Of a stretch of 11,055 nt of DNA, positions 1-9,113 are shown one piece after another. The position numbers were made by a program, and so were the translations under genes. The DNA lies in the NCBI GenBank assembly GCA_964569295.1, contig CAZMVU010000166.1:1-11055 (forward strand). The letters run 5' to 3'. The stretch's first letter is position 1, and the number at the start of each line of letters is the position of its first letter. This DNA comes from CAZMVU01 sp964569295 (GTDB lineage: Bacteria; Hydrogenedentota; Hydrogenedentia; Hydrogenedentales; JAGMZX01). The notes under the pieces were generated by a model. It worked only from the letters and a program-made list of their open reading frames with translations, was not told the origin of the DNA and made no database searches.

Positions 1-2140
<2,140 letters not shown>

Positions 2141-2146
2141 CACGTG

Positions 2147-2156
2147 TTTCCTCCTC
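2147..2156 (-). promoter_or_regulatory. Ribosome-binding site deciding the start at 2140
   Basis: GAGGAGGAAA on the minus strand places the GGAGG core nine bases before the ATG at 2140. This settles the start, because the same reading frame happens to stay open for more than 400 bases upstream. Confidence 0.8.
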
Positions 2157-2345
2157 ACGGGAAACGGCCGAAATGAGCCGTAACACACTCCTTTCCCAGT
2201 ACACTTGTGTCGTCGTCCGTTGCGCAGGTTCTGCATATGGCCGTCGACATATACGAGAGAGGGGGGACCACGACCTCCTGCCCCGCCTGTGCGCCGGCCG
2301 CAAGTGACGACGCAATCCTTCAATAGCCGATCAACCCTTACGGGT

Positions 2346-2374
2346 AGCGTATCGCAGGTTGGAGCAGGAGTCAA
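2346..2374 (-). promoter_or_regulatory. Candidate sigma-70 promoter for the GEVED/CHRD gene
   Basis: The minus strand has TTGACT (2374-2369), a 17-base spacer, then TACGCT (2351-2346). The -35 box matches five of six consensus positions; the -10 box is weak. It would give a leader of roughly 200 bases before the ATG at 2140. Found by eye only. Confidence 0.3.
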
Positions 2375-2618
2375 TGTTTTTCCGCAATTAACAGTTTGGC
2401 ATACGGAGGCAACAAGGGCGGAAAAGGGGCGCATACATTGTAACTCATAGAGACCGCGGGTGGGCCAGAACTGCTTTCCGCGCCGATACCGGAGAGCCCT
2501 ATGAAGTATGGGAAGCGGCTCATGGCAAACGACAAAAAAAATACCGATCTTTATCCCCGCATTTTCCATGTGTGTACCTGGCCTGTACGACAGCATGGCA
2601 CCTATTTGACTTGCGTTT

Positions 2619-4700
2619 TCAGCCCGATGAATACGTGCTGAGGTCGATGTGTATTGGCGCCGTCTCGGGGAACTGGACCTCGATCTGCAGCGGATTGGCG
2701 CTGTCCGCGCTGAGACTCACCGCCGGCGGTGTTCCTTCCGGGGTGGGGACAAACGCATAGACGAAATGGCGTGTGCCGCCGCCGGTGCGCGTGAAACGTG
2801 CGGTGGGCGCGGGACGAATGCCGGGAATGCCGTGGCCACGGGGCAGCCAACCCTGGACGTAAGGTTCCTCTTGACCTTCGACGATGTCGACGGTAAGCCC
2901 TTCATCCATAATGGTATAGATACCGAGCTGGGGGCCGTCGGGGTACTGCGTGACAACGGCGCCATTACCGCCGATTTCGACCTTCGGCGCGTCGAGGTGA
3001 AAATAGCTTTCGTAGGTGTGGGACTGGCCGTCCATGGAGGCCACGGTGTCGGCGACGAGGTAGAAGGGCAGCGGCGCGTTCTTCAACCAGAGGATACGGC
3101 GGGTATGGTGGGCGACCTCCTGCCGGGCGATCCGGTATTTCTCGAACTTGCCGCCGAAAGTGGCCTCGGCGTAGGCGTAATCGTCTTCAACTTTCCAGGT
3201 GCAGGGCAATGGTTCATCCTCTGCGTTCCAGAAGGGCACATAGAACCGCCGCCGCTGGGGCATGCCGTCGACGATGATGACATTGTGTCCGTAGGAATCC
3301 AGCACATATCTGCGCCACGGGGAATCATCGAAGGCGTAGCTGCCGGCTTCGACCACGAGATCGCGGCCATAGGCGGCAAGCACGAAGTTCAGCTTGTCCT
3401 CGTGCTGGTGCTTACCGCCGTAGGGGCCCGCATCGAAAGCGAGGTACTGCGCGTTTTTGCCCCAGTCCGATCGCATCACCAGGTAGCCGGACCAGGGCAG
3501 ACGCTTACTCGTCCACGCCGGCGCCGCGCCTTTTTCACCGTCCGTGGCGAACCAGCGGAAGTCGTCGCGCTCCGGGAAATATTTGAGGCCGCGCGCGAGC
3601 ATGTGGGGCACGTCGATGCGCCAGCAATCCTGAAACTTGGGTACATCACGATCGGGCTTTACGAGCGCCAGGTTCACCGCGTAGGCCGGCTCGAGTTTTT
3701 CGACATAGCCGGCGGGAAGGGAGTACCCGTTCAAGCGCGCCACGTCCACGATATCCGAGAAGGTGCCCAATACACGGTTATGGATGCTCGGACTCAGCTC
3801 CGTCTGCATGCCGTCCGGGTAGAACTGCACATCGAGCTCTTCGCGCATGCGGCCAGCGGCATAATCGCGCCAATCGGCCGCCTCTTTGAACTCGGGGAAC
3901 AACGCGCCCACGAAGTAAAGGCCTTTCATCTCGAGGGTGAGCCAGTTGTAGTCCGTGTTGTATTCCCGCAGGTAGCGGGCGTGTTCGCACACGCTGCGCA
4001 GAAACACCGAAAGCGCCTGCGCGTCGAAGTGCGGCGAGCTCAGGAAGAAATGGTAGGCCCACGGCCAAGTCTCCGACATGCGGATGCCGGCCTCGATACT
4101 GCGCCAGCGCGATCGCGGCGCTTTGGCCTCGCCGGTGTCCTCGAGCACGGGGTTCACCCGCACCCAATTCAGCATCTGCTCGGCGAATTCCCGGGCGTAG
4201 GCCTCGTCACCGGTCTCCCAATAGGCCTTACCCATGGCGACCCAGTGCCGCTGCCGGTTCAAGACCCAGGTCCACTCGTGGTTCGCGGGGATCGGCGAGT
4301 CCTCGGCCTCGGTCGGGTTGTAGTCCCACCGGATGCCGTCCGCGAACTGGTGCTCCAGCCCGACCATCTCGAACCGGTGTAACATGGCGGCGTCGGCCAT
4401 GGCGCGGTCGTAGACCGACAGATCGTCCAGCTCGAATTGCTCCGGAATCTCGTCTGAAGCTTGTCTCCGCCAGTCGAAGTGCCACGCGACATTCTCGCGC
4501 TGGCGCAGGTAGTTCGCGAACGCCGTCCGTGCTGCGTCCATGTCCCCGCTATCCACCGCCTCAGCCACAGGTTCGAGGCCGGGCAAGGTAAGATCGAGCG
4601 CGTCGTACAGCTCTGCCTCGCTCATGCGCGGGCCGGTTTCGGCACCGGCCGCAGCCAGGAGCATGGTAGTACTCATTAGAAAAAGGCACAAAAACCGCAT
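2619..4700 (-). CDS. Secreted heparinase II/III-like polysaccharide lyase family protein
   Basis: The 693-residue protein starts with a signal peptide (cleavage probably after residue 20, AGA). The N-terminal part to about residue 385 resembles the alpha/alpha toroid of heparinase II/III-type lyases, with DYNWLTLEMKGL (Asn252) and a PEFKEAADW-DGMQTELSPSIH stretch. The C-terminal beta-sandwich contains GGKHQHEDKLNF (His431, His433) and YGHNVIIVDGMPQ, both typical of the PF07940 region. Relatives cleave uronate-containing polysaccharides by beta-elimination using an Asn, a Tyr and a His. Here the Tyr position appears to be Ile306 (codon ATC), exactly 54 residues after Asn252. A weak ribosome-binding site, AAGGGA, lies nine bases before the start. 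It follows the ceramidase-like gene by 91 bases on the same strand and probably shares its transcript. The substrate is unknown; the family call is firm, activity less so. Confidence 0.9.
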   Translation of the reverse strand: MRFLCLFLMSTTMLLAAAGAETGPRMSEAELYDALDLTLPGLEPVAEAVDSGDMDAARTAFANYLRQRENVAWHFDWRRQASDEIPEQFELDDLSVYDRAMADAAMLHRFEMVGLEHQFADGIRWDYNPTEAEDSPIPANHEWTWVLNRQRHWVAMGKAYWETGDEAYAREFAEQMLNWVRVNPVLEDTGEAKAPRSRWRSIEAGIRMSETWPWAYHFFLSSPHFDAQALSVFLRSVCEHARYLREYNTDYNWLTLEMKGLYFVGALFPEFKEAADWRDYAAGRMREELDVQFYPDGMQTELSPSIHNRVLGTFSDIVDVARLNGYSLPAGYVEKLEPAYAVNLALVKPDRDVPKFQDCWRIDVPHMLARGLKYFPERDDFRWFATDGEKGAAPAWTSKRLPWSGYLVMRSDWGKNAQYLAFDAGPYGGKHQHEDKLNFVLAAYGRDLVVEAGSYAFDDSPWRRYVLDSYGHNVIIVDGMPQRRRFYVPFWNAEDEPLPCTWKVEDDYAYAEATFGGKFEKYRIARQEVAHHTRRILWLKNAPLPFYLVADTVASMDGQSHTYESYFHLDAPKVEIGGNGAVVTQYPDGPQLGIYTIMDEGLTVDIVEGQEEPYVQGWLPRGHGIPGIRPAPTARFTRTGGGTRHFVYAFVPTPEGTPPAVSLSADSANPLQIEVQFPETAPIHIDLSTYSSG

Positions 4701-4791
4701 CCTGTCGCGTCCCTTTTTGTTGTCGCTGCTGTTGCCGGGTTCCCTTCGCGAAGAGATTCACAGCGGCAAACAGAATCCCGCTTCACAAGTC

Positions 4792-6201
4792 CTACTCGGC
4801 CGCTTCGCGCAGCAACGCCTGCGCCGTAGCCACGAGTTCCTCGCCGCCACCGGGCTGGATGACGCAATTGACAGTCTCGTAGCTGCCTTCTTCAAAGGCT
4901 TTTTCCGTGGGAATGTAGCCGCCATACCCGTTGGCGAGCTCGATGACCAGCGTGTGAGCGAAGGGCGAGGCGGCCTTGATGGCGAGGCCCAGGTCCACCA
5001 AAATCTCGCCGGGGAGTCCGACAATGGCCACATCGCCGCTGATGCGGAACACCTGCACATCAGCCGTCAGTTTGTCCGTGCCGCGCCGGGCGAGCTTCAG
5101 GACGGTGTTGGCAGCGACACGCTCGAGGAAGGGCACATTCTCTGTTTGTGCACGGGCAGTTAGCGCCAACGCCTCGTCGAGTTCAGCCTTGGTGTAGGTT
5201 TGCAGGGGTATCCTGCGCACGGCATGGCGTACGGCAAGATCGGGCGCCGTGATCCGTTTCAGGTCATCGAGCGCCGCGAGGATGGTTTTACCCAAGGTCA
5301 CACCGATGCGCGCCGCTTCGTTATGGCCACGCTGGCGGCGCGTGTGCGATACGTCGACGTGGTTGATGTCACCGCACGGGCCGTTGCCGAACAGGGAGAC
5401 CAGTTCATCGCCAAATTCGCGGCGCAGCGTGCGCTCGAGGTAGTAAGGAAAGTCCGCGGCGTATTCCGTGCCGCCCACGGTGTCGAGGTGCAGCGCGAAT
5501 ACGGTCAATGCGGCGAACGGCGTGTTGTCCGCCGCGTCGCGCGCGAGAAGAAAGCCCACATCCGGATCGATGGGGCCGGCCGGCCGCACAATGTTCGGGT
5601 TCCGCTTGCCGGGATTGAAGCGCACGGGGCCGCCGCCTTGCATATGAAAACGCCGGTTAAAAGACAACCCCCGTTGCTCGGCGGTCATTACCTCAAGGAC
5701 AGCGGGGCGGGCTTCCTCGGCCGCCGACTTCACGGCCAGCGCAATGTTCGCCGCCAGTCTTTCCGGGTAGTCAGGGGCATAGGCTGGGTCGGCGCCGTCG
5801 CGTTCCATCGCCTGCTCGTGCCATGTATCCGTGCGCGCGCCGAAATACAACGGGCCGGTATGCGTGTGCGTGCCGGCAACCAGAATGTGCTCCAGAGCGA
5901 TACCCGTGGCGGCCGCGGCTCTTTCGCGCGCATCGAGTGCAACCGCACGCGGCACGCCGATAACGTCGCAGCACACGATCGCGGCCCGGGTGTCACCCTC
6001 AAGCACCAAGGCTTTCGCTTGCAGCGGGTCGTGCACGCCCGTACTCAGACGCTCGCTGAAGCCACCGCTCATGCGGCCGCCGACATCCGGGGTAATATCC
6101 ACCATGGCAACGCCTGCCTCGATGTCCGCGCCCGGCCCGGCCCATCCAGCAGCGCAAACGCACAGCATCGCCGTACTAAGAAAAAGAATCCCGTATCGCA
6201 T
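4792..6201 (-). CDS. Secreted neutral/alkaline ceramidase-family protein, ceramidase activity doubtful
   Basis: From the ATG at 6201 the protein is 469 residues, with a signal peptide (cleavage likely after residue 21, GWA). AGTHTHTGP (109-117; His112, His114), His238 in ALHLD, Glu399 in GLPGE and the GYGGYIPT stretch (425-432) match the metal-binding framework of the neutral ceramidase N-terminal domain (PF04734). FGNGPCGDIN (271-280) sits where true ceramidases carry their GDVSPN nucleophile motif, but the serine is replaced by Asn280. It also lacks the C-terminal domain of true enzymes, which are much longer. Such short relatives are common near glycan-degradation genes in environmental bacteria and have no firm function. 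The frame extends to an ATG at 6279, but 6201 is preferred because the signal peptide then begins the protein and AAGGAG (6219-6214) and AGGA (6209-6206) precede it. It heads the leftward unit with the heparinase-like gene. Confidence 0.88.
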   Translation of the reverse strand: MRYGILFLSTAMLCVCAAGWAGPGADIEAGVAMVDITPDVGGRMSGGFSERLSTGVHDPLQAKALVLEGDTRAAIVCCDVIGVPRAVALDARERAAAATGIALEHILVAGTHTHTGPLYFGARTDTWHEQAMERDGADPAYAPDYPERLAANIALAVKSAAEEARPAVLEVMTAEQRGLSFNRRFHMQGGGPVRFNPGKRNPNIVRPAGPIDPDVGFLLARDAADNTPFAALTVFALHLDTVGGTEYAADFPYYLERTLRREFGDELVSLFGNGPCGDINHVDVSHTRRQRGHNEAARIGVTLGKTILAALDDLKRITAPDLAVRHAVRRIPLQTYTKAELDEALALTARAQTENVPFLERVAANTVLKLARRGTDKLTADVQVFRISGDVAIVGLPGEILVDLGLAIKAASPFAHTLVIELANGYGGYIPTEKAFEEGSYETVNCVIQPGGGEELVATAQALLREAAE

Positions 6202-6237
6202 GTCGTCCTGGTACTCCTTGCTTTTGACCGAAACCGC

Positions 6238-6275
6238 GTGCCCACAGCGTATACGGGCAGTGGCACCCACTACAA
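6238..6275 (-). promoter_or_regulatory. Candidate promoter and inverted repeat for the leftward genes
   Basis: The minus strand has TTGTAG (6275-6270), 16 bases, then TATACG (6253-6248), a weak -35/-10 pair placed to serve the start at 6201. An imperfect inverted repeat, GTGCCCAC (6238-6245) against GTGGCAC (6260-6266), brackets the candidate -10 and could be an operator. Both are by-eye calls. Confidence 0.25.
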
Positions 6276-6318
6276 CCATGGCCAGACGGCGGTAGAAGTC
6301 CGGCCCGAAACGGCCGTT

Positions 6319-6342
6319 GCCCCCAACCGCCGTCTTGGGGGC
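6319..6342. repeat. Perfect 8-bp inverted repeat (hairpin)
   Basis: GCCCCCAA (6319-6326) and TTGGGGGC (6335-6342) are perfectly complementary around an eight-base loop. It sits directly beside the tandem repeat cluster in the divergent intergenic region. There is no T-run on either side, so a terminator is unlikely; a REP-like palindrome or a structured 5' region is more plausible. Confidence 0.7.
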
Positions 6343-6352
6343 TTGCGTTGTG

Positions 6353-6496
6353 TTTCGGCTCGCGGGGACGCTCGCCCTCCCTTTTGTACAGTTTCGGCTC
6401 GCGGGGACGCTCGCCCTCCCTTTTGTGTTTCGGCTCGCGGGGACGCTCGCCCTCCCTTTTGTACAGTTTCGGCTCGGGGGGACGCTCGCCCTCCCT
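6353..6496. repeat. Four tandem GC-rich repeats with a 75-base higher-order period
   Basis: Each unit begins TTTCGGCTCGCGGGGACGCT and continues to CCTCCC. Units start at 6353, 6392, 6428 and 6467, so spacing alternates 39, 36, 39 bases. The 36-base form has GTG where the 39-base form has GTACAG. Units 1+2 and 3+4 are near-identical 75-base blocks, with one C-to-G change at 6477, until they diverge at the end of unit 4. This points to duplication of a two-unit block. All spacings are multiples of three, so a repeated peptide (REGERPREPK on the minus strand) is open, but I judge the region non-coding. It resembles REP-like elements that are abundant between genes of PVC-type bacteria. Confidence 0.85.
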
Positions 6497-6510
6497 GGGA
6501 GCCAGAACCC

Positions 6511-6552
6511 GCGCCTTCGGCGCTGCGGAAGCAGGTAGCGTCCGGCTTCCGC
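6511..6552. repeat. Two adjacent hairpins (REP-like)
   Basis: GCGCC-TTC-GGCGC (6511-6523) forms a tight five-pair hairpin. Immediately after it, GCGGAAGC (6525-6532) and GCTTCCGC (6545-6552) form a perfect eight-pair stem around a 12-base loop. They lie between the tandem repeats and the heptamer tract and probably belong to the same repeat cluster. Confidence 0.7.
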
Positions 6553-6580
6553 CGCGGGCGTCTTTGCTATTCACAAGCCG

Positions 6581-6643
6581 CCACAAACCACAAACCACAA
6601 ACCACAAACCACAAACCACAAACCACAAACCACAAACCACGAA
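6581..6643. repeat. Heptamer microsatellite (CCACAAA)n
   Basis: Eight perfect CCACAAA units (6581-6636) are followed by one variant, CCACGAA (6637-6643), and decayed copies to about 6660. The tract lies about 55 bases upstream of the candidate -10 box of the fucosidase gene. Length change here could alter promoter-region spacing without touching coding sequence. Confidence 0.95.
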
Positions 6644-6697
6644 ACACCAACCACGGAACACACCTTTCTTTCCTTGGGGTGTGGGCGCAGCCAACCT

Positions 6698-6706
6698 TGG
6701 TATACT
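6698..6706 (+). promoter_or_regulatory. Candidate extended -10 promoter for the GH95 operon
   Basis: TGGTATACT matches the extended -10 form (TG, one base, then TATACT, five of six consensus). No convincing -35 box lies at normal spacing; TTGGGG is 21 bases upstream. It would start transcription near 6713 and leave a leader of about 25 bases. Confidence 0.5.
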
Positions 6707-6723
6707 GTCCCGAAGAACAACCC

Positions 6724-6730
6724 GGGAGGG
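6724..6730 (+). promoter_or_regulatory. Ribosome-binding site of the GH95 gene
   Basis: GGGAGGG lies seven bases before the ATG at 6738. It chooses that start over the open frame that extends several hundred bases upstream through the repeat cluster. Confidence 0.85.
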
Positions 6731-6737
6731 CATCGCG

Positions 6738-9098
6738 ATGTGGAGCCTTATGCTTTCGGTAGTCACGGCGGTCATGGGAGCGAATGCGGAACCGCTGCCA
6801 GGCCCGAATACGCTCTGGTACGAGGAACCGGCGGAGGAATGGACCGAAGCATTGCCGGTGGGCAATGGCCGCCTCGGCGCGATGGTCTTCGGCGGGTTCC
6901 CCGAGGAGCGTATCCAGTTCAATGAGGAGACGCTATGGGACGGCTACCCGCGCGATCGCGTGAACCCGAAGGCGAAGGAGGCGCTCCCCGAGGTGCAGCG
7001 GCTGCTCTTCGAGGACAAGAACGAAGAGGCCGCCGCCCTCGCCGAGAAGACGATGATGGGCATCCCCGAGCGGATCAACTCGTACCAGACTTTCGGCGAT
7101 CTGCACATTGCTTTCAACGGCCCACAAGAGACGTCCTTGTATCAGCGGCGGCTCGATCTCAACGCCGGCATCGCTACAACAAGTTACGAGATGGGCGATG
7201 ACGACGGCTGTGCCATTACGCGCAAGGTCTTCGCGTCCCATCCGCACGATGTGATCGTCGTGCGCATCGAATGCGATGTCCCCGGCTCGCTCGACCTCGA
7301 TGCCTGGCTGACGCGCCCGGAAGCGGCGGAGTTTGTCCTGAAGGGCGACGGCCTGGGCATCCTGCGTGGACAGATTCCGCGTGAACACCACGAGACGGGC
7401 GAAAACGTGGGACGCCAATTCGCCGCCTACCTCCAGGCGCGCCCGGAAGGGGGTACGCTCTCCGATGGCGACGGCAAGCTCGTCATCGAGAATGCCGATG
7501 CGGTGACCTTTCTGCTCTCCGCTGCCACGGATTTCCGCCGCCGCGACCCGGACGCCTACAACAAGAAAGTCCTCAACGGCGTGGGCGCCTATGCCGATCT
7601 CGAAGCCGCGCACATCGCCGATCACCAGGCGCTTTTCAACCGCGTGTCGATTGACCTCGGCCCGGCGAAGAACGCCATGCCCACCAACCGCCGTCTGCGC
7701 CGCATCCACCGGCATGCCGATGCAGACCCGGGCCTCGCCGCGCTCTATTTCCAGTACGGGCGCTACCTGCTGATGGGCTCGTCGCGCCCGGGCGACTGGC
7801 CGGCGAACCTCCAGGGCGTGTGGAACCAGGAGATCAATGCCCCCTGGAACAGCGACTACCACACCAACATCAACCTGCAGATGAACTACTGGCCCGCCGA
7901 GGTGACCAACCTCTCCGAGTGCCACCGGCCGCTCTTCAAGCTGATGGACTACCTCGTGCCCTTCGGCGAAGACACGGCGCGGCGCATGTATGGCGCGCGC
8001 GGCTGGGTGGTGCATCACCTGACCGATCTCTACGGCTTCACCGTGCCGGCCGACGGCATCTGGGGCGTGTGGCCCGTGGGCGCCGCCTGGCTCGCGCAGC
8101 ACCCCATGGAGCACTACCGCTTCACCCAGGACAAGGAATTCCTGCGCGAGACGGGCTACCCGCTCATGAAAGGTGCGGCGCTGTTCATGCTGGACTTCCT
8201 GGTCGAGGGCCCCGACGGCTACCTCGTCACGGCGCCGTCCCATTCACCGGAGAACAGTTTCCGCAAGGCCGACGGCACGGTCTCGAAGTTCACCTATGCC
8301 GCGACGATGGACCTTATGATTGCCCATGAAGTCCTGGCCAACTGTGTCGAAGCCTCGAAGATTCTCGGGGTGGACGAAGGCTTGCGCGCGGAAATGGCGG
8401 CCGCCCTCGAGAAGCTGCACCCGCTGCAAATCGCCGAGGACGACGGCCGCCTGCAAGAGTGGGTCGAGGACTACGACGAGCCCGAGCCCGGCCACCGGCA
8501 CATGTCGCACCTGTACGGGTTGCATCCCGGCGACCAGATCACGCTGACGGGCACGCCCGAACTGGCCGCGGCAGCGCGGAAATCCATCGAGCACCGGCTC
8601 GAACACGGCGGCGGCCACACGGGCTGGAGCCGCGCATGGATGGTGAACTTCTGGGCGCGCTTCCACGAGGCCGGCAAGGCACACGACAACCTGATCGCCC
8701 TGTTCAAGAAGTCGACCCTGCCGAACCTGTTCGACACGCACCCGCCTTTCCAGATCGACGGCAACTTCGGCGGCACGGCGGGTATCGCCGAGATGCTCAT
8801 CCAAAGCCACGACGACGGCATCTACCTTCTGCCCGCATTGCCCGAGGAATGGCACACCGGCAGCGTGAAAGGCCTGCGCGCGCGGGGCGGGTTCACCGTC
8901 GACATGGCGTGGGAAGACGGCGTCATCACCGAGACAACCCTCACCAGCGAGGCGGGCAACCCCTGCCGCATTCTTTCACGCACGCCGCTCACCATGCCCG
9001 CCGCGGAGACCTCGACCCAGAAGGTGGCGGGCACAACCTGGCACGTGCTGGCGCTTCAGCCAAAGGCAGGGACAACCTCCTGCATTCCAGCGCACTAG
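6738..9098 (+). CDS. GH95 family glycoside hydrolase, probable secreted alpha-L-fucosidase
   Basis: The 786-residue protein is the usual length for GH95. A short signal peptide (1-17, cleavage after ANA) precedes the N-terminal beta-sandwich domain, recognisable from ALPVGNGRLGAMVFGG (38-53) and FNEETLWDGYP. The (alpha/alpha)6 catalytic domain carries NLQGVWNQ, HTNINLQMNYW (Asn377, Asn379), TAPSHSPEN (Glu505), GHRHMSHLYGL and FQIDGNFGG (Asp674). These align with the Asn pair, the catalytic acid Glu and the Asp of the characterised Bifidobacterium 1,2-alpha-L-fucosidase, so the active site looks intact. The family inverts the anomeric carbon and mostly removes terminal alpha-1,2-fucose; some members act on alpha-L-galactose, which cannot be ruled out. 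The start is fixed by the GGGAGGG site. It opens the rightward operon with the GxGYxYP gene and diverges from the ceramidase/heparinase pair. Confidence 0.96.
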   Translation: MWSLMLSVVTAVMGANAEPLPGPNTLWYEEPAEEWTEALPVGNGRLGAMVFGGFPEERIQFNEETLWDGYPRDRVNPKAKEALPEVQRLLFEDKNEEAAALAEKTMMGIPERINSYQTFGDLHIAFNGPQETSLYQRRLDLNAGIATTSYEMGDDDGCAITRKVFASHPHDVIVVRIECDVPGSLDLDAWLTRPEAAEFVLKGDGLGILRGQIPREHHETGENVGRQFAAYLQARPEGGTLSDGDGKLVIENADAVTFLLSAATDFRRRDPDAYNKKVLNGVGAYADLEAAHIADHQALFNRVSIDLGPAKNAMPTNRRLRRIHRHADADPGLAALYFQYGRYLLMGSSRPGDWPANLQGVWNQEINAPWNSDYHTNINLQMNYWPAEVTNLSECHRPLFKLMDYLVPFGEDTARRMYGARGWVVHHLTDLYGFTVPADGIWGVWPVGAAWLAQHPMEHYRFTQDKEFLRETGYPLMKGAALFMLDFLVEGPDGYLVTAPSHSPENSFRKADGTVSKFTYAATMDLMIAHEVLANCVEASKILGVDEGLRAEMAAALEKLHPLQIAEDDGRLQEWVEDYDEPEPGHRHMSHLYGLHPGDQITLTGTPELAAAARKSIEHRLEHGGGHTGWSRAWMVNFWARFHEAGKAHDNLIALFKKSTLPNLFDTHPPFQIDGNFGGTAGIAEMLIQSHDDGIYLLPALPEEWHTGSVKGLRARGGFTVDMAWEDGVITETTLTSEAGNPCRILSRTPLTMPAAETSTQKVAGTTWHVLALQPKAGTTSCIPAH

Positions 9099-9101
9099 GA
9101 G
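9097..9101 (+). promoter_or_regulatory. Ribosome-binding site overlapping the GH95 stop codon
   Basis: AGGAG begins within the TAG stop of the fucosidase gene and lies 12 bases before the ATG at 9114. The overlap suggests coupled translation. Another ATG at 9106 is closer but opens a different frame. Confidence 0.65.
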
Positions 9102-9113
9102 CACAATGATACT

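Larger units (their letters stand above)
2141..2618. other. Intergenic region between heparinase-like and GEVED/CHRD genes
   Basis: These 478 bases are probably non-coding. The downstream gene's minus-strand frame remains open through here (for example from an ATG at 2569), but the implied peptide is rich in Cys, Arg and His, unlike the neighbouring proteins, and no good ribosome-binding site precedes those starts. A run of eight A on the plus strand (T on the minus strand) lies at about 2534-2541. No clear terminator hairpin was found after the heparinase-like stop codon at 2619. Confidence 0.5.

Noticed and set aside
2141..2569. Upstream extension of the GEVED/CHRD reading frame, open from an ATG at 2569
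   Set aside because: The implied peptide is rich in Cys, Arg and His, no good ribosome-binding site precedes it, and the strong site and signal peptide at 2140 fit a start there.
2649..4382. 577-residue plus-strand open frame
   Set aside because: It is antisense to the heparinase-like gene, shows no recognisable domain, and is typical of high-GC shadow frames.
4744..4753. Perfect palindrome CTTCGCGAAG between the two leftward genes
   Set aside because: Ten bases is too short to call an operator or terminator without other support, and chance is likely at this base composition.
6202..6279. Longer start for the ceramidase-like protein at 6279
   Set aside because: It would add 26 residues before a clean signal peptide, it lies across the candidate promoter, and better ribosome-binding sequences precede 6201.
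6353..6496. CRISPR array
   Set aside because: The units are adjacent, with linkers of only 3-6 bases; there are no unique spacers and no cas genes.
5200..6762. 520-residue plus-strand open frame
   Set aside because: It is antisense to the ceramidase-like gene and runs through the intergenic repeats; no domain or start signal.
6176..6922. Minus-strand gene with REGERPREPK peptide repeats
   Set aside because: It spans non-coding repeats and overlaps the starts of two well-supported genes; the frame is open only because unit lengths are multiples of three.
6933..8243. 436-residue minus-strand open frame
   Set aside because: It is antisense to the fucosidase gene, whose family motifs clearly define the coding strand.
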